Shown: positions 47,900 through 55,593 of the stretch, in pieces
How the letters are laid out: every line of letters begins with the position of its first letter
Numbering within the stretch: position 1 is the first letter of the stretch
Assembly (NCBI GenBank): GCA_019117605.1
Contig: DWZK01000116.1
Coordinates: 1 to 64,000 of the forward strand
Direction of reading: 5' to 3'
Source: Candidatus Intestinimonas stercoravium
Lineage (GTDB): Bacteria > Bacillota > Clostridia > Oscillospirales > Oscillospiraceae
DNA: 64,000 nucleotides
The notes under the pieces: generated by a model
What the model saw: only the letters and a program-made list of their open reading frames with translations
What the model was told of the DNA's origin: nothing
Databases searched by the model: none
Program-made: the position numbers and the translations under genes

Positions 47900-48706
47900 A
47901 TGATACTTTTTAAGAAAACCGCCGGGATTTCATACGGCGGACAGGAGGCTTTCGCATTGTTCAATCAAAGGCAACTGGAGATCATCGATCTCCTGCAGAC
48001 GGAGGACAAGGTCAGCGTCAGCGAGCTCACCCAGCGCTTCGGCGTGTCTCTGGTCACTGTGCGGCAGGACCTGAAAAAACTGGAGGACCAGGGGGTCCTC
48101 AAGCGGACCCACGGCGGTGCGGTCCCCGTGGATAACGGATATGATACCTCCACACGGATGTGGAACAATTACGAGCAGAAGCTGCAGATCGCCCAGCGAG
48201 CGGCCGCCATGGTGTCCGATGGTGAGACGATCATCGTGGAGACGGGCTCCACCTGCTCCCTCCTGGCCCGGGAGCTGGCCTCCAAGCGGGGGATCACAGT
48301 GATCACCAACTCGGTATTCCTCTGTAATTTCGTCCGCCGCAGCCCCTCTCTGGACGTGGTGCTGCTGGGCGGCTCTTTCCAGCACGACGCCGAGGCCAAC
48401 GTGGGCCCGCTGACGAAGCTGGGACTGGCCCAGTTCTCGGTGGACAAGTGCTTCATCGGCGCGGACGCCATCAGCGAGGAGAAGGGCGTCTCCACTATCA
48501 ATCTCTTCCGGGCCGAAGTGGCCCGGGCCATGGCCAAGTCGGCAAAGAAGATGATCGTGCTGGCCACCTCTGATAAGGTGGGCGCCAGTGCCGTGGCCTC
48601 CAGCTTCCCCCTGTCCGCCGTGCACACCGTCATCACGGATAAGGGCCTGAGCGCCGGCGGCCGGCAGCTCTTGGAAAAAGCAGGCGTGGAGGTCATCACG
48701 GTCTGA
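47900..48706 (+). CDS. DeoR/GlpR family transcriptional regulator
   Basis: RQLEIIDLLQTEDKVSVSELTQRFGVSLVTVRQDLKKLEDQGVLKRTHGGA; exact start uncertain. Confidence 0.92.
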   Translation: MILFKKTAGISYGGQEAFALFNQRQLEIIDLLQTEDKVSVSELTQRFGVSLVTVRQDLKKLEDQGVLKRTHGGAVPVDNGYDTSTRMWNNYEQKLQIAQRAAAMVSDGETIIVETGSTCSLLARELASKRGITVITNSVFLCNFVRRSPSLDVVLLGGSFQHDAEANVGPLTKLGLAQFSVDKCFIGADAISEEKGVSTINLFRAEVARAMAKSAKKMIVLATSDKVGASAVASSFPLSAVHTVITDKGLSAGGRQLLEKAGVEVITV

Positions 48707-48732
48707 GCACATTTCTTTGGATGGTGATATGG

Positions 48733-48798
48733 GTTCATAAAAAGTTCATGTATCCTTCAAGGACTGTCCATCTACAGAGGAGAGGGGTATGGTATAGT
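48733..48798 (+). promoter_or_regulatory. PHO-box-like 11-bp direct repeats and -10 of sRNA unit 1
   Basis: GTTCAT/GTTCAT/CTTCAA/GTCCAT at 48733, 48744, 48755, 48766; TATAGT at 48793-48798. Confidence 0.65.
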
Positions 48799-48804
48799 AA
48801 GGGC

Positions 48805-48914
48805 GTGGACAGGAAAGCAAGACCAACTTCATCATCTCCAAACCTCCTCTCTCTTTCTTCTCAACGACTAAACAGGCAGAAGGGCCCCGCCACGGGACAT
48901 GGCGGGGCCCCTTT
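48805..48914 (+). ncRNA. Candidate sRNA, unit 1 of 3
   Basis: Follows TATAGT; CU-rich CCTCCTCTCTCTTTCTTC; terminator GGGCCCCGCCA-N7-TGGCGGGGCCC-CTTT at 48882-48914. Confidence 0.7.
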
Positions 48915-48949
48915 GTGTCCTGCGCGGAGATATCCAGGGAGAGGCCCAA

Positions 48950-49015
48950 GTTCATAAAAAGTTCACGCATCCTTCAAGGACTGTCCATCTACAGAAGAGG
49001 CGGGTATGGTATAGT
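48950..49015 (+). promoter_or_regulatory. PHO-box-like repeats and -10 of sRNA unit 2
   Basis: GTTCAT/GTTCAC/CTTCAA/GTCCAT at 48950, 48961, 48972, 48983; TATAGT 49010-49015. Confidence 0.65.
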
Positions 49016-49021
49016 AAGGGC

Positions 49022-49130
49022 GTGGACAGGAAAGCAAGACCAACTTCATCATCTCCAAACCTCCTCTCTCTTTCTCTCAACGACTAAACAGGCAGAAGGG
49101 CCCCGCCACGGGACATGGCGGGGCCCTTTT
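49022..49130 (+). ncRNA. Candidate sRNA, unit 2 of 3
   Basis: Near-identical to unit 1; hairpin 49098-49126 then TTTT. Confidence 0.7.
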
Positions 49131-49165
49131 GTGTCCTGCGCGGAGATATCCAGGGAGAGGCCCGG

Positions 49166-49231
49166 ATTCATAGAAAGTTCACGCATCCTTCAAGGACTGT
49201 CCATCCACGGATGGGATGGGTATGGTATAGT
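49166..49231 (+). promoter_or_regulatory. PHO-box-like repeats and -10 of sRNA unit 3
   Basis: ATTCAT/GTTCAC/CTTCAA/GTCCAT at 49166, 49177, 49188, 49199; TATAGT 49226-49231. Confidence 0.65.
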
Positions 49232-49237
49232 AAGGGC

Positions 49238-49350
49238 GTGGACAGGAAAGCAAGACCAAACTTCATCTCTCCGATCTCCTCTCTCTTTCTTGATCAAAAC
49301 ACCGATCGACCGAAAGGGCCCTGCCGTGTCAGGCGGCAGGGCCCTTTCGC
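49238..49350 (+). ncRNA. Candidate sRNA, unit 3 of 3 (diverged)
   Basis: Conserved GCGTGGACAGGAAAGCAAGACCAA start and TCTCCTCTCTCTTTCTT tract; different hairpin CGAAAGGGCCCTGCCG-N7-CGGCAGGGCCCTTTCG. Confidence 0.65.
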
Positions 49351-49380
49351 TGCGTTTGGAGAGGCCGGAGCATCATCAGG

Positions 49381-49414
49381 AAGGCCCTGCACGGCAGATG
49401 CCGTACAGGGCCTT
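49381..49414 (-). terminator. Hairpin 3' of ABC transporter operon
   Basis: AAGGCCCTGCACGGC-AGAT-GCCGTACAGGGCCTT, one mismatch. Confidence 0.7.
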
Positions 49415-49443
49415 CTCGGTGTTCGATATCGTGGATAGGAGGT

Positions 49444-50238
49444 TCAAGACAGCAGGAGCTTGTCATCGGCCTCGTCGGAGCCGCTGGCCCGGCTGAACAG
49501 GGCCAGGAGCTGCTCCACGGTGAGCTTCTTCTTCTCCTCGCCGGAGACGTCCACCACGATCCTGCCGTCATACATCATGATGAGCCGGTTGCCGTGGGCG
49601 ATGGCGTCACGCATGTTGTGGGTGATCATCAGGGTGGTGAGATGGTCCTGCTGGACGATCTTCTCAGTGGTAGAGAGCACCTTGGCGGCAGTCTTGGGGT
49701 CCAGGGCGGCCGTATGCTCGTCCAGGAGGAGGAGCTTGGGCTTTTTCAGCGTGGCCATGAGCAGGGTCAGGGCCTGCCGCTGTCCGCCGGAGAGGAGGCC
49801 CACCTTGGTGGTCAGACGGTCCTCAAGGTCCAGATCCAGGATCTTCAGGAGCTCCCGGTACTGCTCCCGCTCAGCCTTGGTGATGCCCGGGCGAAGGGAG
49901 CGGGGCTGCCCACGGCGGGCCGCCAGAGCCAAGTTCTCCTCGATCTGCATGGTGGCCGCCGTGCCCATCATGGGATCCTGGAAGACCCGGCCGATGAGGG
50001 CGGCACGCTTGTGCTCGGGGAGGCGGGTCACATCCTGCCCGCCGATAGAGATGGTGCCGCTGTCGGCGGGGTAGACGCCGGCCACCAGGTTGAGCAGCGT
50101 GGACTTACCGGCGCCGTTGCCGCCGATGACGGTGGCGAAGTCCCCCTCCTCCAGAGTGAGGGACACCCCCTTCAGAGCCACCTTCTCATTGATGGTCCCG
50201 GTGTTGAAGGTCTTGCGGAGATCTTTGACCTCAAGCAT
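49444..50238 (-). CDS. ABC transporter ATP-binding protein
   Basis: Walker A GGNGAGKST, signature LLSGGQRQALTLLMA, LLLDEHTAALD. Confidence 0.95.
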   Translation of the reverse strand: MLEVKDLRKTFNTGTINEKVALKGVSLTLEEGDFATVIGGNGAGKSTLLNLVAGVYPADSGTISIGGQDVTRLPEHKRAALIGRVFQDPMMGTAATMQIEENLALAARRGQPRSLRPGITKAEREQYRELLKILDLDLEDRLTTKVGLLSGGQRQALTLLMATLKKPKLLLLDEHTAALDPKTAAKVLSTTEKIVQQDHLTTLMITHNMRDAIAHGNRLIMMYDGRIVVDVSGEEKKKLTVEQLLALFSRASGSDEADDKLLLS

Positions 50239-51178
50239 GGCGGCCGGCCTCCTTTTTCGCGGACTTGCTGAAATAGCGGCCCTTCCAGTAGGGAACAGCC
50301 AGGAACACGGCCACCACCAGAGCGGTGAGGAGCTTCAGGTCGTTGGTGTCCAGGCCCAGGCGCAGGACGAACTGGATGACCACATAATAGATGATGGCGC
50401 CGATGACGGCGGAGAGGAGCTTGAGGGCAAAGTTGTGGAACAGCTTGGAGAAGATGACCTCGCCGATGATGACGGCGGCCAGGCCGATGACGATGGCGCC
50501 GCGGCCCATGTCGATGGTGGAGCTGCCCTGGTACTGGGCCAGGAGGGCGCCCGAGAGGGCCACCAGGCCGTTGGAGACCATCAGGCCCAGGACAGTGGTG
50601 AAGTTGGTGTTGATGCCCTGGGCCCGGGCCATGTTGGGGTTGGCGCCGGTGGCCCGGAGGGCGGAGCCCAGCTCCCGGCCGAAGAACCAGTAGAGCACCG
50701 CGATGAGCGCCGCCGTGATCACTGCGAGCAGCAGGATGGGGTTATTGAGGGCCACGTCCCGGATATAGCGGGAGGAGACCAGCAGGTCGAAGTCGTTGAC
50801 GCTCACCGCCAGGCTGGCCTTGGTCCCCGCGTCCGTGCCGAAGCCCATGATGCGCAGATTGATCGAGTAGAGGGCCAGTTGGGTCAGGATACCGGAGAGG
50901 ATGGCCGGGATCCCACACAGGGTGTGGAAAAGTCCCGTCACCAGTCCGGCCAGCATACCGGCCAGGATCGCGCAGAGCACTGCGATCCAGATGTTGCAGC
51001 CGTTGACAGTCAACAGCACACAGACCGCGCCGCCGGTGGCCAGAGAGCCGTCTACCGTCAGATCGGCCACGTCCAGGATGCGGAAGGTGATATAGACGCC
51101 GATGGCCATGATGCCCCAGATCAGGCCCTGGCCCACCGCGCCCGGCATAGCGCGCAGCAGCGCCGTCAGGAAGTCCAT
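50231..51178 (-). CDS. ABC transporter permease (TrpY-like/branched-chain-type)
   Basis: 315 aa, multi-TM; overlaps ATPase gene. Confidence 0.9.
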   Translation of the reverse strand: MDFLTALLRAMPGAVGQGLIWGIMAIGVYITFRILDVADLTVDGSLATGGAVCVLLTVNGCNIWIAVLCAILAGMLAGLVTGLFHTLCGIPAILSGILTQLALYSINLRIMGFGTDAGTKASLAVSVNDFDLLVSSRYIRDVALNNPILLLAVITAALIAVLYWFFGRELGSALRATGANPNMARAQGINTNFTTVLGLMVSNGLVALSGALLAQYQGSSTIDMGRGAIVIGLAAVIIGEVIFSKLFHNFALKLLSAVIGAIIYYVVIQFVLRLGLDTNDLKLLTALVVAVFLAVPYWKGRYFSKSAKKEAGRHA

Positions 51179-51328
51179 GGTTCATTCCTCCAAAAGTTTA
51201 TGATCGTCACATAGTATAGCAAAAGGAGGCGGGAAAGGGAAGCCCCTTTCCCGCCCGGATCGCGGAAGACCTGCCGGCGGGGAGAAGAGGACCGGCGCGG
51301 CAGGGAGAGCACGGAGGAGAGCGACGCC

Positions 51329-52360
51329 TCAGGCGATGGGCTCGTAGTCCTCGGGAGGCGTGATGCCCAGGGCCTCGCAGTTGTCGGCGTTGTAGAGCTT
51401 GGTGAGGGTGGTATCGTACTCGATGGCCATCTCGGACACGTCCTCCTCACCGGTGAGGATGCGCACGGCCATCTGGCCGGTGATCTGGCCCAGCTCGTAG
51501 TAGTCGATGGACAGCGTGGCCACGCCGCAGCCGGAGCAGATGCCGGACTCGCCCGCCACTACGGGCACCCCGGCGGGGATGACCACGTTGGCGATGGTCT
51601 CGGTGTTGTTGGCGGCGGTGTTGTCGGTGGGGACGTAGATGACGTCGGAGTTATCACAGGCGGTCTGGGTCACAGAGGCCAGATCGTTGACGTCGGTGAA
51701 GGCATACGCGGCGCAGGTGTAGCCCATCTCCTCCAGATAGCCCTGGATAGTCTCCACCTGGAAGATGGAGTTGGGCTCGGCGGAGCAGTAGAGAAGGCCC
51801 ACGTTGGGATGGCTGTCCACGGGGAAGAGCTCCTGGAGCAGCTCCGCCTGCTGGTCCAGGGGGGCCAGGTCGGAGGTACCGGAGATATTGCCGCCCAAGA
51901 CGCCGTCCTCCGTGCTGTCCAGGTTCAGGGCCACGCCGTAGTTGGTGATGGCGGTGCCCAGGATGGGCACGGTGTCGGTGGCGGAGGCTGCGGCGGTGAG
52001 GGAGGCGGTGGCATTGGCCAGGATCAGGTCCACGTCCTCGGACAGGAAGCCGTCGATGATGGTGATGCAGTTGTTGGAGTCGCCGCCGGCGTTGCCCTCG
52101 CTGAACTCCACCTGGTCGCCCAGCTCCTCGGTGAGGGCGTCTTTGAAGCCCTGAGTGGCGGCGTCCAGCGCGTCGTGGGGGGCCAGCTGGCAGATGCCCA
52201 CCAGATAGGTCTCGCCGGCAGTGCCGGTCTCCTGGGCAGGAGCGCTGCCAGAGGGGGCGGGGGACTCGCTGGAGCCGCTGGTCCCGCCGGAGCAGGCGGC
52301 CAGGGACAGGGTCATGGCCGCGGCGGCCAGAAGGGCGCAGGTCTTTGACAGTTTCTTCAT
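51329..52360 (-). CDS. ABC transporter substrate-binding lipoprotein (TrpX-like)
   Basis: Lipobox LSLAACSGG; YLVGICQLAPHDALDAATQGFKDAL typical of ABC_sub_bind. Confidence 0.9.
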   Translation of the reverse strand: MKKLSKTCALLAAAAMTLSLAACSGGTSGSSESPAPSGSAPAQETGTAGETYLVGICQLAPHDALDAATQGFKDALTEELGDQVEFSEGNAGGDSNNCITIIDGFLSEDVDLILANATASLTAAASATDTVPILGTAITNYGVALNLDSTEDGVLGGNISGTSDLAPLDQQAELLQELFPVDSHPNVGLLYCSAEPNSIFQVETIQGYLEEMGYTCAAYAFTDVNDLASVTQTACDNSDVIYVPTDNTAANNTETIANVVIPAGVPVVAGESGICSGCGVATLSIDYYELGQITGQMAVRILTGEEDVSEMAIEYDTTLTKLYNADNCEALGITPPEDYEPIA

Positions 52361-52424
52361 CTTTTCCGATCCTCCTAGTGATACCATGCGCTTTAGCGCT
52401 TTTAGGTATTAAAGTATGGTAGAT

Positions 52425-52452
52425 ATTATAAACCTTTTTCTACAAATGTCAA
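52425..52452 (-). promoter_or_regulatory. Sigma-A promoter of ABC transporter operon
   Basis: Minus strand TTGACA-N16-TATAAT. Confidence 0.85.
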
Positions 52453-52567
52453 TGGGCATTTCCCTGTTTTTCCGAAAGTTTTCAAAAGCCCGTCAAGTGG
52501 AGATAGACTTTTCCGCGCCGTTATGGTATGATACACAGGATCTATGACTAGCATACGGGCGGGAGGC

Positions 52568-53308
52568 ATGGCCTTGCGTACAGATATCATGGGGGTGGGT
52601 TTCGACGATCTGACCCTGGACGAGGCGGCGGAAAAAGGCGCCGCGCTGCTGAGAGAAGAGGGGTTCCACTATGTGGTGACCCCCAATCCGGAGATCGTGG
52701 ACCGGGCCCGCCGGGAGGAGCCCTTCCGGCAGGCGCTCAACGGGGCGGATCTGGTGCTGCCCGATGGGATCGGGATCGTCTATGCCGCCAGGCTCCTGGG
52801 GCGGCCCCTCCGGGGGCGCTGTCCCGGCATCGATCTCGCCGGGCGGCTCATGGCGCACATGGCGGAGAGCGGAGAGCGGCTCTACCTGCTGGGGGCCAAG
52901 CCGGGAGTGGCGGAGGCCGCGGCCCGGAACCTGGAGGAGAAGTATCCCGGCCTTACGATCTGCGGCACCCACGACGGCTATTTCAAGGAGGACGCTCCGG
53001 TAGTGGAGGACATCCGGGCCTCCGGGGCGGACGCGGTGTTCGTCTGCCTCGGGGCGCCCAAGCAGGAGTACTGGATGATCGAGCACGGCCCCGCCACCGG
53101 GGCGAAGCTCATGGCCGGTCTGGGCGGGAGCCTGGACGTGTTCGCCGGGGTGGCCCGCCGGGCCCCGGAGGCCTGGCAGAAGCTGGGACTTGAGTGGCTC
53201 TACCGGCTGCTCCGGGAGCCCCGGCGCATCGGGCGGATGGCCCGGCTGCCCCTTTTCCTGGTAGAGGCCGCCGCCGTACGCCTGAAAGGGGGTGGGGACC
53301 GTGGATAA
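52568..53308 (+). CDS. WecG/TagA/CpsF family glycosyltransferase
   Basis: YVVTPNPEIVDRARR, LPDGIGIVYAARLLG, FVCLGAPKQEYWM. Confidence 0.93.
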   Translation: MALRTDIMGVGFDDLTLDEAAEKGAALLREEGFHYVVTPNPEIVDRARREEPFRQALNGADLVLPDGIGIVYAARLLGRPLRGRCPGIDLAGRLMAHMAESGERLYLLGAKPGVAEAAARNLEEKYPGLTICGTHDGYFKEDAPVVEDIRASGADAVFVCLGAPKQEYWMIEHGPATGAKLMAGLGGSLDVFAGVARRAPEAWQKLGLEWLYRLLREPRRIGRMARLPLFLVEAAAVRLKGGGDRG

Positions 53309-53975
53309 GCAGGGGAGGCTCATCGTGCTGGAGGGCACGGACGGCTCCGGCAAGTCCACCCAGTTCCAGCTCTTGTGCCGCCGCCTGGAGGCGGCGGGGA
53401 AGCCCTTCCACCGCCTGGTGTTCCCCCAGTATCAGGAGCCCTCTTCCGCCCTGGTGCGGATGTATCTGGGCGGGGCCTTCGGCTCCCACCCGGAGGACGT
53501 GGGCCCTTACGCCGCCTCCACTTTCTACGCGGTGGACCGGTATGCCTCCATGAAGCGGGTATGGGGGGAGATCTACCGGGCGGGCGGGCTCGTCCTCTCC
53601 GACCGGTACACCACCTCCAACGCGGTCCATCAGACCGGGAAACTGCCCCCGGAGGAGTGGGAGACCTTCCTCCGCTGGCTGGCGGACTTTGAATACGACA
53701 AGCTGGGCCTGCCCCGGCCCGACTTGGTCCTCTATCTGGACATGCCCACGGAGCGGGCGGTGGAGCTCCTCCGCCGCCGGGAGAGGGAGACCCACAGCAA
53801 GGGGGACATCCACGAGGTGGACGAGGCCTATCTGGCCCAGTGCCGCCGGGCGGCCCACACTGCGGCGGCGCTGTGGGGCTGGGTCCGGATCTCCTGCGTC
53901 ACACCGGAGGGGCAGGTCCGCCCGGAGGAGGACATCCATCGGGAGATCTGGGATCTGGTGAGCGAGCACCTGTGA
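53301..53975 (+). CDS. tmk: dTMP kinase-like protein
   Basis: LIVLEGTDGSGKSTQFQLL, SDRYTTSNAVHQ; GTG start presumed. Confidence 0.85.
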   Translation: MDKQGRLIVLEGTDGSGKSTQFQLLCRRLEAAGKPFHRLVFPQYQEPSSALVRMYLGGAFGSHPEDVGPYAASTFYAVDRYASMKRVWGEIYRAGGLVLSDRYTTSNAVHQTGKLPPEEWETFLRWLADFEYDKLGLPRPDLVLYLDMPTERAVELLRRRERETHSKGDIHEVDEAYLAQCRRAAHTAAALWGWVRISCVTPEGQVRPEEDIHREIWDLVSEHL

Positions 53976-54018
53976 GCGCATCCGCGCATCATTATGATAT
54001 GGACTGGGAGGAAAGAAA

Positions 54019-54564
54019 ATGGTATACGTTCTGCTGGGTGAGGGCTTCGAGGAGTCGGAAGCGATCGTCCCCGTGGACCTGCTGCGGCGGGCGGGGGCGG
54101 AGGTGGCCCTGGTGGGCCTGGGCGGGAGCCAGGTCCGGAGCAGCCACGGGATCGTGGTGCAGGCCGACGCCGGACTGGACCAGGTGGACCTGGAGACGAT
54201 GGAGATGCTGGTGCTCCCCGGCGGTCTGGGCGGTGTGGACACCATCCTCAAGACCCCCGCCGCCCTGGAGCTGGTCCAGGAGGCCGGCGAGCGGGGCTGC
54301 TGGATCGGAGCCATCTGCGCCGCGCCCTCCATCCTGGCCCACATGGGCCTGCTGGACCGCCGGCACGCCGCCTGCAATCCCTGTGTGTGGGATGACATGG
54401 GTTCTGCCGCCGTGGACCGGCAGGCCCAGGTGGTGGCCGACGGGCGCATCATCACCGCCCAGGCGGCGGGGGCGGCTTTCCTCTTCGGCCTGAAGCTGGT
54501 GGAGGCCCTGAAGGGGCCGGAAGCGGCGGAAAAAGTGCGCGGTGGAGTCCTCTACCGCGGCTAA
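54019..54564 (+). CDS. DJ-1/PfpI family protein
   Basis: MVYVLLGEGFEESEAIVPVDLLRRAG, IGAICAAPSILAHMGLL. Confidence 0.92.
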   Translation: MVYVLLGEGFEESEAIVPVDLLRRAGAEVALVGLGGSQVRSSHGIVVQADAGLDQVDLETMEMLVLPGGLGGVDTILKTPAALELVQEAGERGCWIGAICAAPSILAHMGLLDRRHAACNPCVWDDMGSAAVDRQAQVVADGRIITAQAAGAAFLFGLKLVEALKGPEAAEKVRGGVLYRG

Positions 54565-55153
54565 ACGGGCGCTGCGGGCCCGGATCCGGGCGGCAGCGGA
54601 CGCCCTCTCACCAGAGGAGCGGCGGGTGAGCGACGGCGCTCTCTTCCGGCGATTCCTGGCCCTGCCCCAGGTGGAGACGGCCGGGGCCATGCTCCTCTTC
54701 CGGGGCGTGGGCCGGGAGCCGGACACCCGCCTCCTGGTGGAGGCCCTCCTGGAGCGGGGCAAGACGGTGTGCCTGCCCCGGTGCCTGCCCCAGAGCGGGA
54801 TGGAGGCCCGGGCGGTCCGCGGCCCGGAGGACCTGGCGCCCGGGCGCTGGGACATCCCGGAGCCGGGGGAGGCCTGTCCGCTCCTCCCGCGGGAGATGCT
54901 GGACCTGATCCTGGTCCCCGCCCTGTGCTATGACCGGCTCTGCCGCCGCCTGGGCCAGGGGGGCGGCTACTACGACCGGTATCTGGCGGGCTATGGGGGA
55001 GCGACGGTGGGGCTCTGCCGGGAGGGGCTGCTCCAGGAGGCGGTGCCCGTGGAGGCCCACGACCGGCCGGTGGACTGCGTGCTCACCGAGCGGGAGACCA
55101 TCCTCCGTCCCGGCGGCTCCGCCTGCGGGGGGAAAGGCATGGGCGGGGCCTGA
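54542..55153 (+). CDS. 5-formyltetrahydrofolate cyclo-ligase
   Basis: LILVPALCYDRLCRRLGQGGGYYDRYLA. Confidence 0.93.
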   Translation: MESSTAAKRALRARIRAAADALSPEERRVSDGALFRRFLALPQVETAGAMLLFRGVGREPDTRLLVEALLERGKTVCLPRCLPQSGMEARAVRGPEDLAPGRWDIPEPGEACPLLPREMLDLILVPALCYDRLCRRLGQGGGYYDRYLAGYGGATVGLCREGLLQEAVPVEAHDRPVDCVLTERETILRPGGSACGGKGMGGA

Positions 55154-55258
55154 CGGCCCCGCCCATGTCCGGAGGGATACGAGGGGTCTGATCGCCGCCT
55201 GCCGGACGCCCCGGCAGTTCTGCGCAAGGGGCGTTAAGTAGGCCTGTTCCCAGGTCCC

Positions 55259-55429
55259 TCAGCAGCAGGAGTCACAGCCGCAGTTGTTGCAGCCGCAGTT
55301 GTTATTGCCGCAGCCACAGCCGTTGCAGCCGCAGCTGTTGGCGGAGCTGATGCCCCAGCCGCCGCAGCAGCAGCACAGCAGGATGATGATGAGGATGATC
55401 CAGCAGCAGCTACCATTGTTACCGAACAT
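55259..55429 (-). CDS. Small Cys/Asn/Gly-rich protein with hydrophobic segment
   Basis: MFGNNGSCCWIILIIILLCCCCGGWGISSANSCGCNGCGCGNNNCGCNNCGCDSCC; plausible RBS gaggtg 5' of the ATG. Confidence 0.6.
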   Translation of the reverse strand: MFGNNGSCCWIILIIILLCCCCGGWGISSANSCGCNGCGCGNNNCGCNNCGCDSCC

Positions 55430-55593
55430 GAGAAACAACACCTCGCTTTATGATTTGGAGCGCCCGCCGGGGGAGGCCCTGGGGGCTGCCCTCCAACTGG
55501 CCTATTCTATGTGGAAGGCGCGGGGCTGGTTCCGCCCCGGAGCAGATCTTCACCGATGGGGCCCTACTTGAGCGATATTAAGGAGAAACTGCC

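Noticed and set aside
48733-49350. Tandem repeats as a CRISPR array or short peptide genes
   Set aside because: Units are ~217 bp with no short repeat/spacer alternation; indels between units break the reading frame and no RBS precedes the ORFs.
55284-55571. Q/L/P-rich plus-strand ORF
   Set aside because: Low-complexity reverse complement of the Cys-rich gene; no RBS or family signal.
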